From HK1 sp965204915 (lineage in GTDB: Bacteria; Pseudomonadota; Gammaproteobacteria; HK1): DNA of 64,000 nucleotides. The stretch lies in the NCBI GenBank assembly GCA_965204915.1, contig OZ242023.1, positions 2,480,001-2,544,000 of the forward strand, given 5' to 3'. Every line of letters begins with the position of its first letter. Within the stretch, counting starts at the first letter, position 1. The translations under genes were made by a program, and so were the position numbers. Below, in pieces: positions 34,994 through 42,331 of this stretch. Below the pieces are notes generated by a model. The model had not been told where the DNA came from. It made no database searches and was given only the letters and a program-made list of their open reading frames with translations.

Positions 34994-35184
34994 GCGTTCG
35001 CCGGGCGGGCGGGCCAAATACATCTAGCTGACTGATTCATAATCATTTTTTTCAAAATATTCGGAAACCGCTTCCCGCATCGCTTACTACGGGAAGTATT
35101 CGGTGCCCGGGGTCCTGAAACGGTACTTGCTGCCCGAGAGGTTACGGGTTACAGTCCGTGCTCCCAAGTAATGGAGGAAAGCAT

Positions 35185-35463
35185 ATGATAGCGAGCTTCG
35201 CCTCGAAGGTGCTGAGGCAAGCTTCTGAGAATGACGATCAGCGGGGACTCCCGCAGGGTAAGGCGGACAAGATCAACCGTATTCTGGCTCGGCTCAATGA
35301 GATCACTCAACCCGGCCAAATGGATCTGCCCGGCTTTGATCTGCATCCACTCAAGGGGAATCGGTCGGGGCAGTGGGCGGTGAAGGTGTCCGGGAACTGG
35401 CGCATCGTCTTCCGCTTTGAAACAGGGAATGTCCACGGAGTAGAACTCGTCGACTACCACTAG
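35185..35463 (+). CDS. higB: HigB/RelE-family mRNA interferase toxin
   Basis: A 92-residue toxin of the HigB (plasmid-maintenance killer) type: SFASKVLRQASEND, AHAKRINRILARLNEI-like helix, then MDLPGFDLHPLKG and WAVKVSGNWRIVFRFE with the conserved basic catalytic strand, ending ELVDYH. The ATG at 35185 follows GGAGGAAA. HigB cleaves ribosome-bound mRNA. The partner higA lies 270 bp downstream on the same strand, further than usual. The upstream 190 bp is AT-rich relative to the genome. Confidence 0.88.
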   Translation: MIASFASKVLRQASENDDQRGLPQGKADKINRILARLNEITQPGQMDLPGFDLHPLKGNRSGQWAVKVSGNWRIVFRFETGNVHGVELVDYH

Positions 35464-35544
35464 GTGAACTTGGTCGTTGCATCAGACATCGGGCAAGTGA
35501 GCCTCGAATCTCCATCTCGTGAAGTATCCATACGATTCGGCCTG

Positions 35545-35577
35545 TGGCTCGACCTCACTCGAAGTGAGGTCGAGCCA
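35545..35577. repeat. Perfect 15-bp inverted repeat between higB and higA
   Basis: TGGCTCGACCTCACT and its exact complement are separated by CGA. It has no T-run behind it on either strand, so an intrinsic terminator is doubtful. It sits in the 270-bp toxin-antitoxin gap and could be an attenuator, an RNA-stability hairpin or a HigA operator. Confidence 0.7.
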
Positions 35578-35733
35578 TACGGCGCCGGACACATGTTCGA
35601 TCCCGTCATGCCAATTCAGGGTTAAAGACACGATCACTCACAAAAAACTCATCACAACCGTCAGGTGAATATGGAGCAATAAATTATCAATACGCCAATA
35701 CACCAATAAATTCACTTACGGGAGAAGTGGACA

Positions 35734-36030
35734 ATGATGAAGAATCCGCCTCATCCTGGCCTGTCCGTGCGCTACGATTGCCTGGAGCCGTTGGGACTGA
35801 GCGTGACGGAGGCAGCCAGGAAGCTGGGGGTCAGCCGCAAGCAGCTCTCCGAGCTGGTGAACGCCCGCTCCGGCATCTCTCCGGAGATGGCGATCCGCCT
35901 CGACAAGGCATTCGGCGGAGGGGCGGATACCTGGTTCCGAATGCAGGCCGCCTACGATCTTGCCCAGGCGATGAAGAAGGCCGATCACATCCAGGTCGAG
36001 CGAATCACCGGCGAGCCGGCAGCGGCCTGA
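35734..36030 (+). CDS. higA: HigA-family antitoxin (HTH XRE)
   Basis: A 98-residue antitoxin and autorepressor. MKNPPHPGLSVRYDCLEPLG is the family start, the helix-turn-helix is VTEAARKLGVSRKQLSELVN, and GISPEMAIRLDKAFGGGADTWFRMQAAYDL completes the domain. GGGAGAAG precedes the ATG. The 80 bp before it are AT-rich with repeated CCAATA, so it may have its own promoter. Beyond its stop, an imperfect hairpin (AACCAC/GTGGTT, 36056-36084) may end transcription. Confidence 0.9.
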   Translation: MMKNPPHPGLSVRYDCLEPLGLSVTEAARKLGVSRKQLSELVNARSGISPEMAIRLDKAFGGGADTWFRMQAAYDLAQAMKKADHIQVERITGEPAAA

Positions 36031-36089
36031 GTCGAATATCCGCCTGACTCAAGCAAACCACACCCCGGAATTCCAGGGGTGGTTCAGTG

Positions 36090-36361
36090 GAGTCATTTGG
36101 GCGAGCGGTGCGTTCGCACTGGGGAATCGAGAATGAGCTGCACTGGAGATTGGATGTGACGTTTCGGGAAGACGAGAGGCCTGCCCCCGCGGAAGCGGGG
36201 GTCGGATTCGTCGGGGGAATGCACCGCACAATCTGGGAGTGATTCGGCATGTGGCGGTCAATCTTCTGAAGCGTGAGTCGACGAAGATCAGCGTCAGGAA
36301 GCAGCGTATCCGGGCGGCATTGAACGATGGCTTCCGAGATAAGGTATTGATGGGACAGTGA
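36090..36361 (+). mobile_element. ISAs1-family transposase remnant (C-terminal part, frameshifted)
   Basis: One frame reads SFGRAVRSHWGIENELHWRL and DVTFREDE, the HWGIEN.LHW.LDV.F.ED motif of ISAs1-family transposases. It then passes through a CCCCCGC...GCGGGGG hairpin (36183-36200) and stops at 36240. Continuing in a second frame from 36242 are IRHVAVNLLKRESTK and RAALNDGF..KVLMGQ with a stop at 36361, the family C-terminus. The conserved block between the two pieces is replaced by the hairpin-containing insert. It is not functional. 36362-36471 holds nothing recognised. Confidence 0.7.
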
Positions 36362-36471
36362 TTTTATATGCGGTTGCCCTGTTGGGTGATCCATGTCCCC
36401 GGATGGTGACGTTGAGACAGGTTCATGTCCGGCAGGTCCGGAGCTCCGAGCCGGGCCGGTGGCCCGGCGCG

Positions 36472-37959
36472 CTACTCAGGCTTCAATGCGAGAAAGATCG
36501 GGCTGCTCTCTCGCTGAACCAGCACGGAGACCACCTTGCCTTCCGGCAGACCGGCCGCACGCTGCTTCAAATCGGTGCTGCTCGCGATCTTCTCGTTGTT
36601 CAGCATGAGGATCACGTCTCCCTCCCGAATCCCGGCTCGCTTGGCCGGACCATCCATGACCCTGCTCACCAGCACGCCATGATCGGCGATGTCCCACGAC
36701 GCCCGCTCCTCGTCGTTCAGGTCGCGCACTGCGAGCCCGAGCCGATCCGCCTCCACGTCATCCGGCGGACGCGCGGTCGCGACCTGGATCTCGTCGTCGG
36801 GGGGCAGCTCGTCGGTCGTCACCTTCAAGGTCATCGACTCCCCGCCTCTCAGGATCTCGACCGCCACCTCCCGGCCCACCCGCGTACGTCCGACGATCGG
36901 AGGAAGATCCGATGAGCGTTCGATCGAATGTGCATCGAACGAGAGGAGGATGTCGCCGACTTCGAATCCGGCCCGCTCGGCCGGACTGCCGTCGAGCACC
37001 TTGGCGACCAGCGCGCCCTGGGGCTTGACCATGTCGAACGACTCGGCGAGCTCGCGGGTCACGTCCTGGATCAGGACGCCGAGCCATCCTCTGGACACAC
37101 GCCCCTTGTCGCGTAGCTGATCCGCGACGTCCATCGCGACGTCGATCGGGATCGCGAACGAAAGCCCCATGAATCCGCCGGTACGGCTGAAGATCTGGGA
37201 GTTCACTCCGACCACTTCCCCCTTCAAATTGAAAAGCGGGCCACCGGAGTTTCCCGGATTGATGGCGACATCGGTCTGGATGAACGGCACGTAGTTCTCC
37301 CGGGGCAGGCTCCGGCCCTTTGCGGACACGATGCCCGCGGTGACGGAGTGGTCGAATCCGAAAGGAGAGCCGATGGCGAGGACCCATTCGCCGACCTTCA
37401 GCTCGTGGTCGGTTCCCAGACGAACCACCGGCAGCCCTTCGGCGTCGATCTTGAGAAGGGCCACGTCGCTGGACTCGTCGGTGCCGACGACCTTCGCCTC
37501 GTACTCCCGGCGATCGCTCAGCCGCACGATGACCTCGTCGGCGTTCCGTACGACATGGTTGTTCGAGATGATGTATCCGTCCTGCGAGATGATGAATCCC
37601 GATCCCAGCGATTGTGCATCGAACTCCTCGATCTCCCCTTCGCCGAAGAATCGCCGGAAGAACTCCCGGAACGGGCTGTTCTCGGGCAGATCGGGCATCT
37701 CGAAGCCCCTGGGCATGCGCGGCGGACGGGTGGGAGCCGTCCGGCGCTGTGTCGTGCTGATGTTGACGACGGCAGCCCGGTTGCGCTCCACGAGCCCGGT
37801 GAAGTCGGGAAGGGAGCGCGCGAGCGCCGGCCCGACGGCAAGGCATGCCGCCATGGCAGACACCACGGCGAGAGATACCGCGGCGGAGAAGGTGGACGCT
37901 GCCGGCGGCTTCACCCGGACCTCGTGGATTCGTGGCTGCACGGTGGTGGAATGATACAT
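36472..37959 (-). CDS. mucD: Periplasmic serine protease MucD/DegP family
   Basis: A 495-residue HtrA-type protease that removes misfolded envelope proteins. A signal segment (residues ~22-48, ending PALA) precedes the protease domain with His135 (SNNHVV), Asp165 (SSDVALLKI) and Ser238 (INPGNSGGP). Two PDZ domains follow (about 300-390 and 410-490). It is the last gene of rpoE-rseA-rseB-mucD, the sigma-E envelope-stress set, in the order known from Pseudomonas and relatives. A short charged loop after residue 70 (RRTAPTRPPRMPRGFEMPDL) matches the Q-linker region of DegP proteins. Confidence 0.93.
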   Translation of the reverse strand: MYHSTTVQPRIHEVRVKPPAASTFSAAVSLAVVSAMAACLAVGPALARSLPDFTGLVERNRAAVVNISTTQRRTAPTRPPRMPRGFEMPDLPENSPFREFFRRFFGEGEIEEFDAQSLGSGFIISQDGYIISNNHVVRNADEVIVRLSDRREYEAKVVGTDESSDVALLKIDAEGLPVVRLGTDHELKVGEWVLAIGSPFGFDHSVTAGIVSAKGRSLPRENYVPFIQTDVAINPGNSGGPLFNLKGEVVGVNSQIFSRTGGFMGLSFAIPIDVAMDVADQLRDKGRVSRGWLGVLIQDVTRELAESFDMVKPQGALVAKVLDGSPAERAGFEVGDILLSFDAHSIERSSDLPPIVGRTRVGREVAVEILRGGESMTLKVTTDELPPDDEIQVATARPPDDVEADRLGLAVRDLNDEERASWDIADHGVLVSRVMDGPAKRAGIREGDVILMLNNEKIASSTDLKQRAAGLPEGKVVSVLVQRESSPIFLALKPE

Positions 37960-37999
37960 CGTCGGCCGGTGCTCCCTTCACTCGAATTGGTACATCGTT

Positions 38000-38989
38000 T
38001 CATCGTTTCACGATGGACGCGGCCACCTTCTCGACCGTGATCCCGGGCACCTCGCCGACCACGCTGACCTGAAACTCGTCGACGATGCGGCTGAAGGCAT
38101 TGGCCGCCCCGACCGAGGAAGGCCCTTCGAATCGATCGTCCTCGCCGAGCCCCCGCTCGATGAAGACCGACAGCGATGCGAGCCCGTCGCTGTAGACCCG
38201 ATGGTCCACGGCGTTGCGGCCGGGCTGGATGTGATCATGGGACTCGCCCGCCATCCGGAAGCCCGCGGGCAGCCATCCGACCGCCCACTCCTGGGTCCGC
38301 CCCGTCGAGGCGCCTCCGGCGTCCGCTACGTCTTCGGTCTCGTAGCGCGTGAACCCGGCATCGGAGATCCCCGGCTCCAGGACCTCGTCGGGAATCGACT
38401 CGGGCAGAGCCAGATGCGTATAGACGATCTGCTCGAGGGCCGCCATCCCCTCGTCGAGCAGCTCCGACTTCAGCAGCAACCCCGTCTCGCGATCGACGGC
38501 GAACCGCAATCCGTACCGGTACCGGTCCTTCGGCCGGACGTCGATCACCGTCGTCTCCCGATCCGCGACCCGCTCGACCCCGGCGCTCGACAGGGAGTAG
38601 AACTCGGCGAAGCCCGAGCCAATCGCGATCTCCGGCTCGAACACGGACGAAGGGTACGGGTGGCCGGGCCGCCGCCTGGCGACGACCACGGTCCGATCGT
38701 CGGGGAGGATGCAGGTGACGCGCCGCCCGTCACGGATGACCTCGCGGGCGGCGCCCGACAGAGCGACGAGCCGCTCCCGGCTCCCGTCCGGATCCGCCCG
38801 GTGGATGATCTTCATGGACTGGATCATCGAGCCGTTGCGGTACACGAACGTACCGATGTAGTCGAGCGAACGGGAAGCGCGCACCATCCGATCGAGCAGG
38901 CCGCGAATCTCCGGTTCCTCGACCGCCGCCAGCGGCGCGGGAGCCCCGGCGGCCAGCGTCGCGAGCAAGGTCGCGCCTGCCAGACGCAT
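38000..38989 (-). CDS. rseB: Sigma-E regulatory protein RseB/MucB
   Basis: A periplasmic sensor that shields RseA from proteolysis. MRLAGATLLATLAAGAPAPLAA is a clear signal peptide, followed by the LolA-like domain (SRSLDYIGTFVYRNGSMIQS) and the C-terminal domain with FTRYETEDV and FRMAGESHD, ending EKVAASIVKR. I chose ATG 38989 for the signal peptide; an in-frame ATG at 39034 is possible. It lies directly after rseA. Confidence 0.9.
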   Translation of the reverse strand: MRLAGATLLATLAAGAPAPLAAVEEPEIRGLLDRMVRASRSLDYIGTFVYRNGSMIQSMKIIHRADPDGSRERLVALSGAAREVIRDGRRVTCILPDDRTVVVARRRPGHPYPSSVFEPEIAIGSGFAEFYSLSSAGVERVADRETTVIDVRPKDRYRYGLRFAVDRETGLLLKSELLDEGMAALEQIVYTHLALPESIPDEVLEPGISDAGFTRYETEDVADAGGASTGRTQEWAVGWLPAGFRMAGESHDHIQPGRNAVDHRVYSDGLASLSVFIERGLGEDDRFEGPSSVGAANAFSRIVDEFQVSVVGEVPGITVEKVAASIVKR

Positions 38990-39042
38990 CACCCCCGGCG
39001 GGATCCGCTGCGGCGGATGGAAGCCGGCTGCCATCGCGGCGT

Positions 39043-39705
39043 TCAGCGGTACTCTCCCATGGACTGGTAGCCGACGATGCGCACGTACGGCAGCACGCCG
39101 CGCACCCCGTTGCCCGCGTATTCGTTGTGGTTGACCAGATAGACGTTGAGACGGGCCTCCGCATCCGGCGCGGCGTCGCTCCACGGCCGGCGGACCGCTT
39201 CGGAGCCGGCAGATTGCACCGCGCCGGACGCAATACGCGAGATGGTCGAGCCCGGATCGGTCGAGAGGGGGCTTTCCGCCGCCGCTTCGTGGCGCGATGC
39301 GCCGGCAACCGGCGGAGACTGTGCGCCGGCAACCGGCGGAGATTGTGTGCCGGCAACCGGCGGAGACTGCGCGCCGCCGTCATCGAGACCACGGATTCCG
39401 AGGATCGCAACGGCGGCGATCGACGCGGCAAGCGCCAGCCCGGGAAGCGGGACGAGCCACGGGCGCCGCTTGAAAGAAACCATCGACTCGCCGGAAAGCG
39501 CCGCACCCACGTTCCCGGCGATGGAATCGGCACCGGAAACAGGGCCGATCTTGCGCGCCGCGTCTCCAATGAGATGGTAGCGCGCCCACCTGCGCCGAAG
39601 CTCCGGGCTTCCGTACAGGGCGTGCACGATGCGGCCTCGCGCCGGGCCCTGGAGCTCGCCGTCGACGAAGGAGGAGATCTGTTCGTTCGGATCGGACACG
39701 TTCAC
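39043..39705 (-). CDS. rseA: Anti-sigma-E factor RseA/MucA
   Basis: A 220-residue membrane anti-sigma factor. The N-terminal domain (EQISSFVDGEL, RRRWARYHLIGDAAR) binds RpoE. One membrane segment runs over residues ~83-104, and the periplasmic part ends in the RseB-contacting region (RLNVYLVNHNEYAG). Just outside the membrane are three perfect copies of the octapeptide QSPPVAGx, encoded by a 24-bp tandem repeat. It lies 12 bp after rpoE. Confidence 0.92.
   Translation of the reverse strand: MNVSDPNEQISSFVDGELQGPARGRIVHALYGSPELRRRWARYHLIGDAARKIGPVSGADSIAGNVGAALSGESMVSFKRRPWLVPLPGLALAASIAAVAILGIRGLDDGGAQSPPVAGTQSPPVAGAQSPPVAGASRHEAAAESPLSTDPGSTISRIASGAVQSAGSEAVRRPWSDAAPDAEARLNVYLVNHNEYAGNGVRGVLPYVRIVGYQSMGEYR
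39301..39372. repeat. 24-bp tandem repeat x3 inside rseA
   Basis: Units at 39301-39324, 39325-39348 and 39349-39372 differ at only a few bases and begin GCCGGCAACCGGCGGAGA. They keep the frame and encode Pro-rich octapeptides next to the membrane segment of the anti-sigma factor. Copy number may vary between strains. Confidence 0.9.
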
Positions 39706-39717
39706 GGTCGTTCGACC

Positions 39718-40293
39718 TCAGTCGAGCAGCGGATCGAGCCTTGCGTCAATGGCCTCGCGGGCGCGGAAGATCCTCGATCGGACGGTACCGATGGGACAAT
39801 CCATGACGCGCGCGATGTCTTCGTAGCTCAGCCCTTCCAGCTCCCGCAACGAGATCGCGACCTTCAGATCCTGCGGCAGCGCCTCGATGGCGGCGATCAC
39901 CGTGCGCTGAATTTCCTCGGTGAGGGCAAGCCCTTCCGGAGTTGCGTATTCCTTCAGCTCGGCAACGTCGTGGAATTGCTCGACGTCCGTCACGTCGACC
40001 CCGGACTCCCGCGGCCGGCGTGCCTGGGCGGCCAGATGGTTCTTCGCGGTGTTGATCGCGATCCGGTACATCCAGGTATAGAACGCGCTGTCGCCGCGAA
40101 ACCTCGGAATCGCACGGTACGCCTTCATGAACGCTTCTTGCGCGACGTCGAGGACCTCGGATGGATCCTGGACGTAACGGGCGATGAGCTTGGCGATCCG
40201 GTGCTGATACTTGAGCATCAGCAGGTCGAACGCCCTCCGCTCTCCGCGTTGCACCCGCTCGACGAGCTCGCGGTCTGAAACGTTGTCGGACAT
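39718..40293 (-). CDS. rpoE: RNA polymerase sigma-E factor (RpoE/AlgU)
   Basis: A 191-residue ECF sigma factor for envelope stress. Region 2 (FDLLMLKYQHRIAKLIARYV, DVAQEAFMKAYRAIPRFRGD, FYTWMYRIAINTAKNHL) and region 4 (LRELEGLSYEDIARVMDCPIGTVRSRIFRARE) match RpoE/AlgU closely. Its start is ATG 40293. The 303 bp upstream to epmA probably hold its promoter; I could not fix a sigma-E-type -35/-10 pair by eye. Confidence 0.95.
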   Translation of the reverse strand: MSDNVSDRELVERVQRGERRAFDLLMLKYQHRIAKLIARYVQDPSEVLDVAQEAFMKAYRAIPRFRGDSAFYTWMYRIAINTAKNHLAAQARRPRESGVDVTDVEQFHDVAELKEYATPEGLALTEEIQRTVIAAIEALPQDLKVAISLRELEGLSYEDIARVMDCPIGTVRSRIFRAREAIDARLDPLLD

Positions 40294-40596
40294 CACGCCG
40301 ATCCATGGCTCCGGACATCGCCCCGGCTGGCGGACTGGCGTCTCCCGTCGATTGCCGGACAATCGCCCCTGACGGGTGGCGCCGGACTCCGAATCCGCCC
40401 GGTTCGCGGTCGCAGGAAAGCGTGGTTCGCGCGACGATCATACTCTCAAGCTCCGGCCACGGCAGCGTGCCGTCCATCGCATATCGCCCGTCGCCAAAGG
40501 CTGTCCATTACCCGGATACCGTCCATTCACCCGGTGGTTTGGCCGAACCGCCAGTCGGTTCGACACGGTGACCCGCACGGAGTTTCGTTCGCGCAC

Positions 40597-41625
40597 TCAC
40601 GCGGCGTCCTCCGGGAACGCCAGCACCTCGCGCAACGTCCGGTAGCCGCCGGCGAGCATGACGAGCCGGTCGAAGCCGACCGCCACCCCCGCGCAGGCCG
40701 GCAGCCCCGCCTGGTGGGCGGCGAGCAGCCGTTCATCCACCGCCGGCGCCGGACGTGCCCCCCGGAGCCGCGTCTCGGCGTCGCGCTGCATCCGCCCCTG
40801 CAGCTCCACGGGATCCCGGAGCTCATGATAGCCGTTGGCGACCTCGATCCCGTCGATGTACAGCTCGAACCGCTCGGCCACGCCCGGCGGCGGCCCGCTG
40901 CGAATGCGCGCCAGCGCCGCCTGGGATGCCGGAAAGTCGAGCAGGTAGACACGTCCGGGCCCAAGCGCCGGCTGCACCGCAGCGGCGAGAAGGTGGTCGA
41001 GGCATTCGTCGCGGGTCGCGGCCGCCTCCCGGCTTGCGAAACCCCTCGATTCGCAAGCATCGTGCAGATCCGCCATCGTCGTGGTGAACGGATCCAGGTC
41101 GAGATGATGCAGGAACGCCTCCTGGAAGGTGATGCGCGAGGACCGTGCCGGGACCAGCACCCGATCGAGCAGGGCGTCGACGTCGTCGATGAGGCGGTGA
41201 TGGTCGAACCCGACCCGGTACCATTCGAGAATCGAGAACTCCGGATTATGGTGCCGGCCGCGCTCGCCGTCCCGGAATGCGCGGGTGATCTGGTAGATCG
41301 ATCCGCTTCCCGCCGCGAGCAGCCGTTTCATGGCGAATTCGGGCGAGGTCTGGAGATACCAGGAGCGCCCTCCCCGGTCGTTCGCCCCGATGCTCTCGAT
41401 CGACGGATCGGTGACGGTGGTGGATCCCAGGACCGGGGTCTCGACCTCCATCACCCCCTGGGTGTCGAAGTACGCACGAACCGCACGCAGGAGACGCGCA
41501 CGGAGCTGCAACGCCTCGATGCCCGCGCTCGGGCGCCAGCCGCAATCCGCGGCGCCCGGCACCGGACCGGCGGGGTGTTCATGCACCCGCGTCACGACCC
41601 GGCGGGGGAGCGGCGGGGCGCTCAT
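40597..41625 (-). CDS. epmA: EF-P lysine-lysyltransferase EpmA
   Basis: A 342-residue class II lysyl-tRNA-synthetase-like enzyme lacking the anticodon-binding domain; it attaches beta-lysine to EF-P. Motif 2 is FRDGERGRHHNPEFSILEWY, and motif 3 is GVAVGFDRLVMLAGG; VEVANGYHEL-type substrate residues (IEVANGYHELRD) are present. Its ATG overlaps the stop of efp by 4 bp. The lysine aminomutase gene epmB is not in this window. Confidence 0.93.
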   Translation of the reverse strand: MSAPPLPRRVVTRVHEHPAGPVPGAADCGWRPSAGIEALQLRARLLRAVRAYFDTQGVMEVETPVLGSTTVTDPSIESIGANDRGGRSWYLQTSPEFAMKRLLAAGSGSIYQITRAFRDGERGRHHNPEFSILEWYRVGFDHHRLIDDVDALLDRVLVPARSSRITFQEAFLHHLDLDPFTTTMADLHDACESRGFASREAAATRDECLDHLLAAAVQPALGPGRVYLLDFPASQAALARIRSGPPPGVAERFELYIDGIEVANGYHELRDPVELQGRMQRDAETRLRGARPAPAVDERLLAAHQAGLPACAGVAVGFDRLVMLAGGYRTLREVLAFPEDAA

Positions 41626-42191
41626 TCCTTGGCGCGGGAGACGTACTCGCCGGTGCGGGTGTCGATCCTGACGAGCTCGCCCTGTTCGACGAACAGCGGC
41701 ACCTTGATGACCGCTCCGGTCTCGACCGTCGCGGGCTTGGTCGCCCCGCTCGCGGTATCGCCACGCACCCCGGGCTCGGTCTCGGTGATTTCCAGGGTCA
41801 CGAAATTCGGTGGCGTGACGGCGATCGGTGTGCCGTTCCACAGCGTGATGGTGCAGACGTCCTGCTCCTTGAGCCAGTCTGCGGCGCCGGCGACGGCTTC
41901 GGGACCCGCCGCGTGCTGCTCGAAGGTCTGCCCATCCATGAAGTGGAACATGTCGCCGTCGCTGTAGAGGTACTGCAAGGACACTTCCATCACGTCCGCC
42001 GCCTCCACCGACTCCCCCGACTTGAAGGTCCGTTCGATGACCCTGCCGCTCTTCAGGTTCCGGAACCGGGTGCGGACGAACGCCTGCCCCTTCCCCGGCT
42101 TGACGAACTCGTTCTCGATGATGGAGCACGGATCTCCGTCGATGATGAGCTTCAACCCGGATCGGAACTCGTTGGTGCTGACGTTCGGCAT
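41622..42191 (-). CDS. efp: Elongation factor P
   Basis: A 189-residue factor that rescues ribosomes stalled on polyproline. Domain I carries the modified lysine in the loop KPGKGQAFVR, followed by the KSGRVIERTFKSGES segment. Domain III ends with GELVRIDTRTGEYVSR. The direct coupling to epmA supports beta-lysylation at the loop lysine. Confidence 0.95.
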   Translation of the reverse strand: MPNVSTNEFRSGLKLIIDGDPCSIIENEFVKPGKGQAFVRTRFRNLKSGRVIERTFKSGESVEAADVMEVSLQYLYSDGDMFHFMDGQTFEQHAAGPEAVAGAADWLKEQDVCTITLWNGTPIAVTPPNFVTLEITETEPGVRGDTASGATKPATVETGAVIKVPLFVEQGELVRIDTRTGEYVSRAKE

Positions 42192-42331
42192 GATTCGACG
42201 TCTCCAAGGCGGATGGGTCGCGGCAGTGGGCCGAGCCGGGAGAGTCCATCACAGCCGGTGCCGGGCCGCAACGGCAGGGCGTGTCATGGTGCGGACATGC
42301 CGCCCGCCGGGCGGCTCGGCTCGAAACAGGT

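Noticed and set aside
36005..36394. 129-codon minus-strand frame over the ISAs1 remnant
   Set aside because: It is antisense to recognisable transposase motifs and has no family similarity of its own.
40294..40596. A sigma-E autoregulated promoter in front of rpoE
   Set aside because: GAAC-like bases occur, but no convincing -35/-10 pair with 16-17-bp spacing was found by eye.
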